Positions 34,479 through 45,114 of a DNA stretch of 64,000 nt are shown piece by piece. The stretch comes from Lotus japonicus (lineage: Eukaryota; Streptophyta; Magnoliopsida; Fabales; Fabaceae). Every line of letters begins with the position of its first letter. Position 1 is the stretch's first letter. The position numbers and the translations under genes are program-made. The stretch lies in the NCBI RefSeq assembly GCF_012489685.1, contig NC_080043.1, forward strand, positions 7,194,501 through 7,258,500, written 5' to 3'. Below the pieces are notes generated by a model. That model did not search any database and was not told the DNA's origin. It saw nothing but the letters and a program-made list of their open reading frames with translations.

Positions 34479-35265
34479 AATCATGTACATGTGGAGATCA
34501 ATGCACCAGCACCATGAAACTCAAAGCAGCATTGTGAAGCAAGTCCGTGGCCTAGTGAACCGATCCTCCAAAAACCACTCAACATCCGAAACGCACAAGC
34601 AGGCAACTCGGGATCTTGAATCAGCTGTGTCATCTTGGCACTCCAGCTTCAATTGCCTCATAAAATTTCAACGGGACTTCATCCTTTCCCTCCATAGCTG
34701 GTTTAAGCTGAACCTTATTCCCATCAACAACAACTACATGGAACATCAACCATCTGATCAAGCATTTCGCTTCTTCGATGAATGGAAGCTTGCTCTTGAC
34801 CATGTCCCCGACACGGTTTGTTCTGAAGCCATCAAAAGCTTCATCAACGTCGTACACGTGATCCATGTCAAGCAATGCGAAGAGCTCAAGATTAGAAAGA
34901 GAACTGAGACCGCTTCTAAGGCCCTTGAGAAGAAATCTTCGTCTCTGCGGGACATAGAGAGGAAGTTTTACAGCTCGTATTCCGCTGTAGGTGTTGTTGG
35001 CATTCCTGACTCTGTGCCTGATGATGGACAAGTGTTGGACGCGCGAGACCCGCTCGCGGAGAAAAAGATGGAGCTAGCAGGGTGCAAAAGGCAGGTTGAA
35101 GATGAAATGGTGAGGCACTCGAAGGCGGTTGAGGTGACAAGAGCTATGACACTCAACAATCTGCAGATGGGGTTGCCTGTAGTGTTTCAGGCATTGACAA
35201 GTTTTTCTTCCTTGTTCATTGAGGCTCTTGAGTCGGTGTGTAAACATTCATATGCAGTCAAGTAG
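34479..35265 (+). CDS. NRG2-like DUF630/DUF632 protein, exon 4 (C-terminus)
   Basis: Acceptor AAATGTAG|A completes the Arg codon, then [20 protein letters not shown] matches the DUF632 'LMYMWRSM' segment. The exon runs through [20 protein letters not shown] and a C-terminal helix region ([16 protein letters not shown]) to a TAG at 35263-35265. All four exons are open and all splice sites are GT-AG, so the gene looks functional. Intron 3 is 1,399 bp and contains the Tourist-like MITE. Confidence 0.88.
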
Positions 35266-37459
35266 GTAGATTAAGAGTATGTTCAGATTTATGTTTGGTA
35301 AATCTGAAAGCACATTTGCACAATTGAATAAGTGCATTCTGTTGGGTGTATGTGCATTGAAAATTGTGATTCCAATTATGAGGGATGTTGTTTAGAACTA
35401 AAACCAAACACACTAATTTATTTGCTGTGATGTAGGTAGATTTCTTGTTTTTCTTGGGACTAGAGTTCAGCACAAGGACTGGATTTTTGTGCATACATAT
35501 TTGGAAATTCTTCAACAATTTATTCTAAACCAAGAATTAAATTTGGGAAAAAATTTATGTGTATGAATTTCAGAATGGATTCTGAAATAAAAAATAGCAA
35601 AGTTGATAGTTGAGAAATAGCAAAGAAATTTATATGTATGAATTTCAGAATGGATTCTAAATGTTATTAATATTAAAATTAGGTAATCTAGCCCAAGAGT
35701 TAAGGGACGCCCAGGGTTGGACATCTGGAGCGTGGAATGAAATGAGTAACCTAAATATGGGAAATTAACAAATGGATTTAGGAGAGGCTCTAATACCATA
35801 TTAGAATTAGGTAGGCTTAACTCAACCCAAAAGCTAGCTCAAGAGTTGGGGTTTGCACTACCATTTATAAGCACTTGATTGACCTTATCTCTAGCCAATG
35901 TGAGACTCTAACAATTAATCTTATAATTTGTGTTAGGAACCACGTTTAATTTATGCAGAAGTACTTATGAGAAAGAAAAAAACATTTCTCCTATCACAAA
36001 AGCTGCTCAAAGTAGAGAGCTTCTCTCAAAATTGTTCTTTGTATTTTGTTTATTTGTTTTTGTCAACATATTTTGTTTTTGTTCAAACATGAAAAACTTG
36101 TAGAGTAGATGTTTTGTGAAGCCAACCATACAACATACTCCTAGCCAACCAAGGAATCAAGGGAGTAGATGTTTTGTGAAGCCAGAAGATGAAGGTGAAG
36201 TGAATAGAGGCAATGAGAATGAAGAAACCAATATTCAAAATTTAGTGGATGCAATGAAGTCCAGGGACAGATTCTTGTGGTAGTCTTAATTACGTTTTGA
36301 ATTGTAATTTTGAAATTGTAATCAATGGGGTTTGTTTTCTTGGAATTCTTTTGGTAGTCTTATAGGTAGATTGTTTTTTGAGGGTGGATTTTGGTAACTT
36401 CTGTGAATTTGGGGCTTATATGTATGACTTAAGTTGTGTTATTTGAGGCCATCCTTTACCTGAAATAAGCTATATTTCGATTCAATGCAAAATGAGAATT
36501 CTTAAAAATATAGATTTTTGCTGCTGAATATAAGCATGCAAAATCAAGCTTCATGGAAAATGGTTTTTTCGACAAAAATGCTGAAGGTTCAATTTTGCAC
36601 AATCTTCATGGAAAGTGATTTATTTGATCTCCACAGGTGATTTTTATTCATAAAAAAAAAACTGGAATAAATGGAATGAAATAGATGAAATGTGAACATG
36701 AGAATTAATCATGTATGACAAGTGCAAAGGTAAAAAATGCATAAAACAATGCAGGAACTAATGAGAATCCACCACGAAAATTCACCTTCAATGCTGTTGG
36801 CACTGCATTACATATCATTGTGCACTAGCATATCTCAAGATGAAACGTCAAACATGATCAACACAAGTGCAGAACCTAATGGGACAACACTTAAGTGCTA
36901 CCTGTATGACATTTTTCCTTACAAATCAATAAGGACATTCACAAAGGCAGAACTAAATATAAACATAGATGTGAAATCGACCATTATAACCTTTCCAAAC
37001 TAAACCAAATTGTAATCTAACAGGGATAATTGTCAGTAAGCACCAAAATAATTAAATAATGGTTAACAAGCACCAAAAAATACACACCATGGCTTTTTAG
37101 GCCATAAAATTGTCATTGTCATAATGAAAACCACATAATAAAAAAATTAGCACAACTATGGATTTAGTTGACAATGACAATGTTTCTCATTGGAAATCTA
37201 AGGCCTTGGAATGAAAGTAGTGGCATTTTCTCTTGCTTGATGAGCACGCAACCTATTATGACTTGATAGTTATCGTAAAACGCAACTATTATAACCTTAC
37301 AAGTGTTCAGATGTTACAGCTGCTACTTTTAGAAACATGACATTAAATCTAACACCAGCAGTTAAACAAAAAAAAAGAGAAATCAGCAGCTAAAAGTCAA
37401 GGTTATCCAACTAGAATATATAGTTCGTAAATAGAAAAAGTAAGTTCATAAATACGGGA
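35266..37459. other. Intergenic: 74-bp duplication and TRIM/LTR remnant
   Basis: A 74-bp direct duplication (atgaatttcagaatggattc at about 35563 and 35637) is followed by a small LTR-like remnant. The rest is AT-rich, with a short meaningless ORF at 36737-37003. The 3' UTR of the NRG2-like gene presumably occupies the first few hundred bases. Confidence 0.4.
35785..35912 (-). mobile_element. TRIM-like LTR remnant with primer site
   Basis: On the minus strand TGTTAGAGTCTCACATTGGC starts near 35912. About 110 bp later come tctaata and TGGTATTAGAGCC, one base off the TGGTATCAGAGCC primer site. The size suits a TRIM LTR. A second LTR was not found. Confidence 0.5.
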
Positions 37460-39735
37460 TCAATGTGTGATAGTGAGCTTGGCCGCTAGGTGTAGACCAC
37501 CATTAATCCTGAAAAGACTATTCTCCGCAATGAACGATGTCCATGGAACATCAAAGAGGTTTCTACAGCCAATAAGGGTCCCTCCGCTAAATGTGCAATT
37601 GGATTTGTACAGGCTAATAAATTTCTTTGTTGGCCTCATCCTTGCAGCAAATTCATAGTCCACATCAATGCTTCCTGAGCAACTTTCCTTCACTCCCAAA
37701 GACCCAAAGCAATGGGAGCCATTGTTGTCCATGTTACATTGTGCTGATAGAAAAAACATTTGTCCACAAAAATCGAATGCCTCAGAAGACACATGGCCAG
37801 ATGGGAACAAACTGACACAATCCTTCCACTGCAAATGCATGTGGAAAACCTGCTTATATGCCCTCGCCCTAAAACGCCGGTTTAAGGAAATAGACTCTTC
37901 TGCTAACAATGACCGTTGGCAATGTGGAGCCTCCGCTTTCAAAGATAGGGCTTTAAGTACAAGCTTAGATGCACTCTCATGTTCAAAGTCATTACAGGTT
38001 AAGACATCCTCAAGCTTTTGGCATGTCATATAAGGGAAGCGAATTACACACGCAAGTCGTGTACCCAGAACTTCTTGCCTTTCTTTCAGATTGGCGTACT
38101 TTTGTCTAGCCCAGTATAATGCAAAGTCATACACATCATCTTCTGATGAAACTTGGAGACCATCACTAGCCAAGATTGCCTCTATTCCAGAAAGAGACAA
38201 GGCCATATGCTCTTCCCTATATATGGTCACAAACAATACTGTTAGCATTACAAAAGAAAGAAATAGGTCTTTCTCAAAAGAATGGACAATTAGAATCAAT
38301 AAAGTCATCAAAGAGAAAAGGATGCTTTGAAAACGACACTTCATGGAATGCCAAAATAGAAAAAACCTCTCTAATGTTTATAACATGAAGGAAGTTATTG
38401 ACAAAAAATAAAAGTCGTCCACCAAGAATCAAACATTAGATGCAACACAGACATCAGTCCTTTATTTGAATTCATAGTTTGATCCTCTCAAGTCTCTCTT
38501 GTCTCCACCAAGAGACATGGAAATAACTTAACCGATGGATGAAGAGGAATCATTAAATACTACTTGATAGAAGAGAAAAAAACATAAATTTGTAGTGCTT
38601 TGAATTTAAGATAGCACAAAACTTATATAAGTTCTTTATATCCATTTTATCAAGTTTTCCAATCATATAATGGCACGTGTATAATTTCTTTGAAATTCAA
38701 CAAAAATTCTAAATGAATGTCATTTAGTTTAGAAATAAGATCCAGTTGTCATTATTTGACTCGAAAACTTGAAGGAATGGATATAAGGCTTTCATCTAAG
38801 TTCAACAGAAATTAAATAAATGGAAAGACTTGCTTGTCCTTGGTTATTTTCCCGTATCGGCCAACAAGATACTGCTATGCCGCATCAATCAGTGGTTGGA
38901 CTGCATCAACAACAGTACGAGGAAGCTCCAAGTCATTTGTCATGGGCAAATTTAACAAGTATCTCATGCATGAAGGCACATCAAATTTATCAGCAGCCAT
39001 AAGCACATCCAACCAACAAAGCAGGTGCCGTTGTAATAGTCAAAGTATCACGGTACATAAATTGCAGTAGCTCCATGAAAGCAGTTTCTTCTATAATAAA
39101 AAGAATATGGCATTTAGGCGACTATTTGATGAAAATTAAAATGATCATATAGTAAAGATATAAAAAGTTACCAGATGCATAAATCCTGAGGGAGATATGT
39201 CTTTGCTTTGTCTCGCTCATCCCATTTGAGAAAAGCTGCAAAAATTAAAAACAAAAATCAGTGCTGCTCAAATATTATTTTTAGGGGAACTATTATAAAG
39301 AAAGGGTCTTTATCCACCTTAAAAAAGAAAGGGCTCTTAGCAGCTAGTATAGGAGAACTGATATGCAGTGTTTTAACTCGAACAACGGTAGAATCCATGG
39401 TCCAGTTACCTTTTTGACGAAAAAAAGGTAACTGTATGAGAATCCAAAAAAAAAAACCCCTCAAACTATATGAGAATCCATCAGAATCGGTTACCTTTTT
39501 GGCGTTTCCTATTACGGTGGCGAGCAGAGTTGATGATGGATTGGACATAAAATAAGTTAAAGTTTTGGCGGCGTTTCCGCTTACGGTGGCGGCGAACCCT
39601 GTCGGGGTAATGATCTGATTTGGGTTGAGATGAAGCACAAACCGGGTCGGGAATGATCTCAATACGGAGAACCCTATCGGAGTAATGCCTATCGTTGAAA
39701 GCGAAGCTAAAATTGGGTTCACACGAAGACTCCAT
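37460..39735 (-). pseudogene. LRB/POB1-like BTB-BACK gene, decayed (minus strand)
   Basis: The exon order matches plant light-response BTB (LRB/POB1) genes, CUL3 ubiquitin-ligase adaptors in phytochrome signalling. Exon 1 (39735-39318) starts [20 protein letters not shown] and ends [17 protein letters not shown]. Exon 2 (39235-39172) reads LFSNGMSETKQRHISLRIYA. Exon 3 (39090-~38825) is the BTB C-terminus ([33 protein letters not shown]). The last exon (38216-37460) is BACK plus the C-terminal domain ([40 protein letters not shown]). Defects: exon 1 changes frame internally, exon 3 has a TAG where the family has Lys (DAA*QYL), residues are missing after SCMRY, and about 14 residues are missing after ARAYK. 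Introns are kept, so this is a genomic duplicate, not a retrocopy. Some transcript could still encode the BACK half. Confidence 0.85.
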
Positions 39736-40379
39736 CACCAAAAAGATCCAATTTTGAACGCTTTTTATCACCCTCCTTGCCTACCAGATCAAACCCTAAC
39801 AAAATAATTGGGAATTGGAACAGATGGAGGCAGAGAGAGAGAGATTTTTTTTTCTTTTGAAACTAGAGACAGAGTTCGAAAAATCTAAGAAAATCTAGAG
39901 AGAGTGTTTCACACTGACACAATTCTAATTCTAAGAGCAACCCCAGCGTTGGAGTTGCTAAGAGCCGGCTCTTATTTTTTCCCTGCATTGGAGAGAGCCT
40001 TAAAGCTCTTAGCTACAGTCCAGAGGCTCTTCTGCAAGAGCTCCTGCTTAATGAGCTCTTATATTAAAAAACGATTATTTTCTCTCACATGCTCCTCATC
40101 AACTACTTTCAGAGGGAAGAAACGGTAGAAGGGAAGAAGAAGAAGAACAGATTTGAAATAAACTAACACAAGAACAAAACCAAAATCAATTTTTTAAAAA
40201 AAAAATCCAAACTTTACAACCAAAATCAAACTTTTACACTGCAACTGATATTTACATAGGAAAAAAAAAATTCTGAGCCTTGCATGTCCGATCTTGTTGA
40301 AAGGGAGACTTGCATGTGCGAAAAGGGGCTTCCTTTCCCCTGATCTGATCTGGTGGCTCCGATTTGGGTGGTGGTAAGT

Positions 40380-40850
40380 CGATTTGGGGGCGGTGAGGTG
40401 GATTTTGGCTGTGGTGGTGGGTGTTTGAGGCGGTGATGTGGGTTGGGTTTCGGTGGGGGTGAGGTGGGTTTTGGGTTTCAGTGGTGGTGAGGTGGGTTTT
40501 GGGTTTCAGTGGTGAGGTTGGGTTTCGGTGGGTTGGGTTTCAGTGGTGGTGGTGGGGTTGCAGAGGTGGGTTGGGTTTCAGAGGGGAGAAGAAGAAGAAG
40601 AGAAGAGGGGAGAAGAAGGGAAGGGGGTTTCGAGGAGGCAGGGGAGAAGAAGAGAAGAGGGGAGGAGAAGAAGAAGAAGAGGCTTTCGGTGGGTTGGGTT
40701 TCAGTGGTGGTGGTGGGGTTGCAGAGGTGGGTTGGGTTTCAGAGGGGAGAAGAAGAAGAAGAGAAGAGAAGAGGGGAGGAGAAGAAGAAGAAGAGAAGAG
40801 GGGAGGAGAAGAGGGTTTCGAGGGGGGGGGAGGGGGAGAGGCGGCTAGGG
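40380..40850 (+). repeat. G-rich and GA-rich purine tract inside the Harbinger element
   Basis: GGTGGTGAGGTGGGTTTTGG-type repeats give way to duplicated gagaagaagaagaagagaag blocks (about 40545-40690 and 40691-40820) and a 9-G run near 40825. All three plus-strand frames are open here, from low complexity, not coding. Such tracts can form G-quadruplex or triplex structures. Confidence 0.7.
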
Positions 40851-41014
40851 TTCACAAATGGGGCTCTTGATGGGTTTATATCCAGCAGGTCACCCTCCCG
40901 TTGTGGACCGGTTTCAGACCGGTTTTGATCGGCTGGAGCCGGTTTTTTAACCGTTTTAGGTTGTCTGACTGGTTTGGCCGGTTATCAGACCGTTTCTCTC
41001 CCATTTTCAGCTTT

Positions 41015-41032
41015 TATACATTATATATAGTG
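41015..41032 (+). promoter_or_regulatory. TATA-like promoter element for Harbinger ORF1
   Basis: TTTATACATTATATATAGTG region about 35-50 bp upstream of the ORF1 ATG. The transcript start must be close, or further upstream with this as leader. Position is suggestive only. Confidence 0.35.
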
Positions 41033-41063
41033 TGCACTTCATCATTTTACACATCAATTCAAA

Positions 41064-42539
41064 ATGGATCACCAACATTATCAACAATACTATGATTTGT
41101 TGGACGATCAAACACTTCCCACCAATGAAAGTTCTCAACCTCCGCCGGTGTTACAACAAGGAAACCAACCTTCACAGGTGTTTCGACCTACGCCGTCATT
41201 TCCTCCTCACAACCAAGCGCGTCACACCCGAGGCAATTTTCAAATTTCTCAACACCAAATGTCTCCATATCCACCTCAAAACCAATCGCATCACCCCGGT
41301 GGCAATTTTCAAAATTCTCAACACCAAATGTCTCCATATCCACCTCAAAACCAACCGCATCACCCCGGTGGCAATTTTCAAAATTCTCAATACCAAATGT
41401 CTTCATATCCACCTCAAAACCAATCGCCTCACACCGGTGGCAATGTTCATAATTCTCAGTACCAAATGTTTCCATATACATCTCAAAACCAACCACTTCA
41501 CCCTGATGAAAATTTCACAAATCCACAATACCCCATGTATCCACCACAATACCAATTTCAAAGCCAAGCCCCTCCTACTGGTAGCACTGGTTCAAAAGTC
41601 TCTGATACACAATGTGAGGCTACGCCTGATGATACACAACACGAGGGTCTAGATGATATTGATCTTGAAGATGAGGATCAATCTTCTGGAAAGAAACGCA
41701 CCAGATGGAGGGTTAAAGACGATTTACTTCTTGTTCAATCATGGCTCAACATTTCTAAGGATCCGACGGTGGGAACTGATCAAACGGCAGCAAAGTTTTG
41801 GGATAGGATCCGCGACCAATTTGATGAGTACCGTGACTTTGACACTCCTCCGAGGACAGGGAAGATGCTGAAATGTCGTTTTGGAAAATTGAGTAAAGAT
41901 ATTCAATTCTTTACCGGTTGCTACAACAAAGTTACCACTCCTTGGAAAAGTGGACACTCAGAGAAGGATATCATGGCTGAGGCGCATGCCCTATTTCAGG
42001 TAGACCATAAAAAAGATTTCACACATGTATGGCGGATGGTGAAAGATGAACCAAAGTGGAAGGGACAATCAATGAAAACCAATTCAAGGGGACAAAAGAA
42101 GTCAGGAGCTGGCGCCGACGGAACATCGACTGACCCAAGTGCATCAATTGATTGCGACAAATATGAGGCAACACCACCAACAACTCGCCCGAAGGGCAAG
42201 AAGGCAGAGAAGAGAAAGGCCAAAACAACAGATACTGCGTCAAGTACTCTATCTTTTGCTCCTCACCCTGATGTGTTAGCCATGGGGAAGGCTAAAATGG
42301 AAATGATGGCAAATTTTAGGGAGATAAGGAACAGAGAACTAGATTTGCAACAAGCTGACCAACAACTGAAACAAAGTGAACTGCAATTGAGACAGGAAGA
42401 ACTCAAATTTAAGAAGGCGGAGAACTTTCGGGCATATATGGATATCCTTAACAAGAACACATCTGGAATGAACGATGAGGAGTTGCGTACGCATAACGCA
42501 CTACGTGCTTTCGCCTTAAGTGAACTAGGAATGTCTTAA
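41064..42539 (+). CDS. PIF/Harbinger ORF1: Myb/SANT-like DNA-binding protein
   Basis: 491 residues from the ATG at 41064. The N-terminus is Gln/Pro/His/Asn-rich with five ~23-residue repeats (PPQNQSHHPGGNFQNSQHQM type, residues ~50-165). An acidic stretch (DDIDLEDEDQSS) precedes a trihelix/Myb-SANT-like domain from residue ~210: KKRTRWRVKDDLLLVQSWLN, then FWDRIRDQFDEYRD and KCRFGKLSKDIQFFTGCY. A Lys-rich linker and a C-terminal coiled coil (NRELDLQQADQQLKQSELQL) complete it. Plant relatives are often misannotated as glutathione S-transferase T3-like. In this superfamily ORF1 binds the terminal regions and helps bring the transposase to the nucleus. The frame is intact. Confidence 0.9.
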   Translation: MDHQHYQQYYDLLDDQTLPTNESSQPPPVLQQGNQPSQVFRPTPSFPPHNQARHTRGNFQISQHQMSPYPPQNQSHHPGGNFQNSQHQMSPYPPQNQPHHPGGNFQNSQYQMSSYPPQNQSPHTGGNVHNSQYQMFPYTSQNQPLHPDENFTNPQYPMYPPQYQFQSQAPPTGSTGSKVSDTQCEATPDDTQHEGLDDIDLEDEDQSSGKKRTRWRVKDDLLLVQSWLNISKDPTVGTDQTAAKFWDRIRDQFDEYRDFDTPPRTGKMLKCRFGKLSKDIQFFTGCYNKVTTPWKSGHSEKDIMAEAHALFQVDHKKDFTHVWRMVKDEPKWKGQSMKTNSRGQKKSGAGADGTSTDPSASIDCDKYEATPPTTRPKGKKAEKRKAKTTDTASSTLSFAPHPDVLAMGKAKMEMMANFREIRNRELDLQQADQQLKQSELQLRQEELKFKKAENFRAYMDILNKNTSGMNDEELRTHNALRAFALSELGMS

Positions 42540-42750
42540 ATCTTCTTGTGTTTCTTAATGTGTATTAGTGATGTAATTTTATTCTTCCAATTTCTTAATG
42601 TGTATTGCATCAATGTTGTAACTTTATTATTCTAGCTTCTTCATGTGTACTGAATCAATGTTGTAATTTCGTTATTCTAATTTCTTAATTAGTATATTGT
42701 CAATGTCGTAATTTTATCATTCAAATTTCGTAATAAGTACTATGTCAATG

Positions 42751-42923
42751 TTGGGGAATATAGCCGTTGGGGAATATAGCGGTTGGGGAATATAGCCGTT
42801 GGGGATATAGCCGTTGGGAAATATAGCCGTTGGGAATATAGCGGTTGGGTAATATAGCCGTTGGGAATATAGCCGTTGGGAATATAGTCGTTGGGGAATA
42901 TAGCCGTTGGGAATATAACCGTT
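42751..42923. repeat. 15-16-bp minisatellite between the two Harbinger genes
   Basis: Eleven tandem units of ttgggGAATATAGCCg with small variations (tagcgg, tagtcg, taaccg). They lie between the ORF1 stop and the transposase ATG at 43043. Because the frame is open through part of it, the longest transposase ORF appears to start at 42845 with MGNIAVGNIAVG, which is repeat translation. The array sits where a second promoter would be. Confidence 0.9.
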
Positions 42924-43042
42924 GTTTCTCTTATTTATTCATGTCATATTTCATTCATTTCAACATTCAACAGTTCTTTCGTTCTCTCATCTTGTATTCC
43001 TCCTATCAAATTACACCAATATTTTGTCATTTGTGCCATATA

Positions 43043-44359
43043 ATGGATCCAAACAATTTACCCGACTGGAACACATTTTACAACGAATGTGTGGAGGATT
43101 TTATGAATGACACGTTCGTTGAAGATATGATGCAGCAGGAGATGGAGTTCTATCAACAACAACAACAACATGCCAACACCGTTAGGCCCAAGAAAACAAG
43201 AAGAGTAATAAAGAGAGATCGTGAAGCTGGGAACGAGCGGTTGATGAAGGACTACTTCTCTGAAAATCCTGTATACACGGAAGAGCTTTTCCGACGAAGG
43301 TTTCGAATGCGAAAGCATGTGTTCCTCAGAATTGTAGAGGCCCTTGGGTCTTATAACCCGTACTTTTTAATGTCCGTTGATGCAGTTGGAAGACAAGGTC
43401 TATCACCATTACAAAAGTGCACCGCCGCTATTCGTATGTTAGCGTATGGATCACCTGCTGACAGTGTTGATGAATACGTTAGAATTGGTGAAAGTACTGC
43501 AATTGAGTGCTTAAAGAATTTTGTAGAAGGTGTGTGTGAAGTATTTGGTGGGCAATACTTGAGGCGTCCAAACGAGGAAGACATGACACGCCTACTTCAA
43601 TGGGGGGAGTCTCGTGGATTTCCAGGTATGTTAGGTTCCATTGATTGTATGCATTGGGAATGGAAGAATTGTCCAGTTGCGTGGAAAGGTCAATACACCC
43701 GAGGTGATCATGGAAGACCCACAATCATGCTTGAAGCAGTGGCATCACAAGACTTGTGGATTTGGCATGCATTTTTTGGCATTGCAGGCTCAAATAATGA
43801 CATTACTGTGCTAAACCAATCTCCCGTGTTTAATGAGGTTTTGCGTGGAGCTGCTCCCATGGTGAAATTTAGAGTGAATGAAACAATGTATCACATGGGA
43901 TACTATCTAGCAGACGGTATCTATCCCGAGTGGGGTACATTTGTGAAGACCATCCCAATGCCACAAGGAGAAAAAAAGCAAAAGTTTGCCAAAAGACAAG
44001 AAGCAGCAAGAAAGGACGTGGAACGTGCATTCGGAGTGCTCCAATCTCGGTTTGCGATTGTCCGTGGTCCATCACGCTGGTGGCATCCGAATGACATGAA
44101 GTCAATCATCTATGCTTGCATCATATTGCATAACATGATTGTTGAAGATGAACGCAACACGTACAAAGGTAATTTTGTTTATGAGCAGGTCAATAATGAC
44201 ATATCGGATGCTGAAGTATTAAGCGGTCCTATTCCCGCTTTTAGAAATATGTTGGAAAGGAGAGCACATCAAATTGAAAAGTCAATCCATCGCCAACTTC
44301 AAGCAGACTTGGTGGAGCATATCTGGGACCTTCCTGAAATCGATAATAATGAAACTTAA
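43043..44359 (+). CDS. PIF/Harbinger DDE transposase (HARBI1-like nuclease)
   Basis: 438 residues, start chosen at MDPNNLPDWNTF (43043) because the upstream part of the open frame is minisatellite. A helix-rich N-terminus (FRRRFRMRKHVFLRIVEALG) precedes the DDE_Tnp_4 catalytic core. D201 is in GSIDCMHWEWKNCP, D253 in SNNDITVLNQSPVF and E327 in KDVERAFGVLQSRF. All three catalytic acids are present, as are the following PSRWWHPNDMKSIIYACIIL and HNMIVEDE family motifs. It should cut at the TIRs and integrate at TWA targets, working with ORF1. There are no stops or frameshifts, so it is potentially active. Confidence 0.94.
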   Translation: MDPNNLPDWNTFYNECVEDFMNDTFVEDMMQQEMEFYQQQQQHANTVRPKKTRRVIKRDREAGNERLMKDYFSENPVYTEELFRRRFRMRKHVFLRIVEALGSYNPYFLMSVDAVGRQGLSPLQKCTAAIRMLAYGSPADSVDEYVRIGESTAIECLKNFVEGVCEVFGGQYLRRPNEEDMTRLLQWGESRGFPGMLGSIDCMHWEWKNCPVAWKGQYTRGDHGRPTIMLEAVASQDLWIWHAFFGIAGSNNDITVLNQSPVFNEVLRGAAPMVKFRVNETMYHMGYYLADGIYPEWGTFVKTIPMPQGEKKQKFAKRQEAARKDVERAFGVLQSRFAIVRGPSRWWHPNDMKSIIYACIILHNMIVEDERNTYKGNFVYEQVNNDISDAEVLSGPIPAFRNMLERRAHQIEKSIHRQLQADLVEHIWDLPEIDNNET

Positions 44360-44479
44360 TCTTCACGCCTTGATGTGTATTTCGTTTCAAATGTATTGTT
44401 GTTTATTTTTCATTCTCATGTATTTCCTTTCGTATTTATTTTGTTAATGTAATGTATTAAGGTCTCTCTTAGGGATTGT

Positions 44480-44546
44480 TGTACTCTTTTTCCTTCACTA
44501 GGCTTGTATCCCAATTGGGCTTTTCCTAGTAAGGTTTTAATGAGGC
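44480..44546 (+). promoter_or_regulatory. 3' stem-loop module, copy c (Harbinger transposase 3' UTR)
   Basis: tgtactctttttccttc, outer stem ACTAGG (44497-44502)/CCTAGT (44525-44530), inner CCCA/TGGG, then aaggttttaatgaggctc. It begins 121 bp after the transposase stop and is near-identical in layout to the Copia copies. Confidence 0.65.
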
Positions 44547-45114
44547 TCTCTCTCTCAAGTTTGGCTCTCTTTTATTTCTATAATTCAATACAATGTACTT
44601 TTTTTTAAAATTTTAGGAAAATTAATTTTAAATTAAATTAGTATAAGTAATAATTAAATTAATTTCTAGTTGAAGTATTGATATACTATTAAATTTTAAA
44701 TCTAAATTAGGTGAAAATAAATATCATTATTTAATGTTGTATGGTGGGACACAGTGGGACCCTTGTAATAGTAATTTAAGAGCCCATGCATTGGAGCAAA
44801 ATCTGCTTCAGGCTCTTAGCAGGCTCTTAAGTCTGACGTGGCACATGAATAGTGTAGAATAGTGTATAAAAGCCCAAATAAGAGCCTAAGCATTGGAGTT
44901 GCTCTAATGATCTAATCTAAACTTCATCTATCTAATCTAAAGCTAAGAAAATCGAAACTAGGTGTCAGCCTCAGGAAGCACTTCACCAGGATGTGCTTCA
45001 CACGTGTATAATAATTACAACGAATTTTTAAAAAATAATTAATAATTAAAATTAACTACCTTTACTTTTCTTATTACATAACTACCTTTACATTAATAAC
45101 AACAGTAGTTTTTA

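Larger units (their letters stand above)
39935..44904 (+). mobile_element. Autonomous-type PIF/Harbinger transposon, 4,970 bp
   Basis: TIRs GAGCAACCCCAGCGTTGGAG (left) and the inverse of GAGCAACTCCAATGCTTAGG (right), with TAA target duplications at 39932-39934 and 44905-44907. Both ends carry repeated AAGAGC/GAGCTCTT subterminal motifs. It encodes the two proteins that PIF/Harbinger mobility needs, both open: a Myb/SANT-like ORF1 and a DDE transposase. It lies about 200 bp upstream of the start of the LRB pseudogene, so its insertion removed or displaced that promoter. Confidence 0.93.

Noticed and set aside
37460..38344. 294-codon ORF as a complete host protein
   Set aside because: It reads through an intron upstream of a BACK-domain exon; the rest of the gene is upstream and broken.
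40481..40928. Three overlapping Gly/Glu/Arg-rich ORFs of 106-139 codons
   Set aside because: All three frames are open because the DNA is a purine tract; no domain and no shared start.
42845..43042. N-terminal extension of the transposase (MGNIAVGNIAVG...)
   Set aside because: Translation of the 15-16-bp minisatellite; the ATG at 43043 gives the family-like N-terminus.
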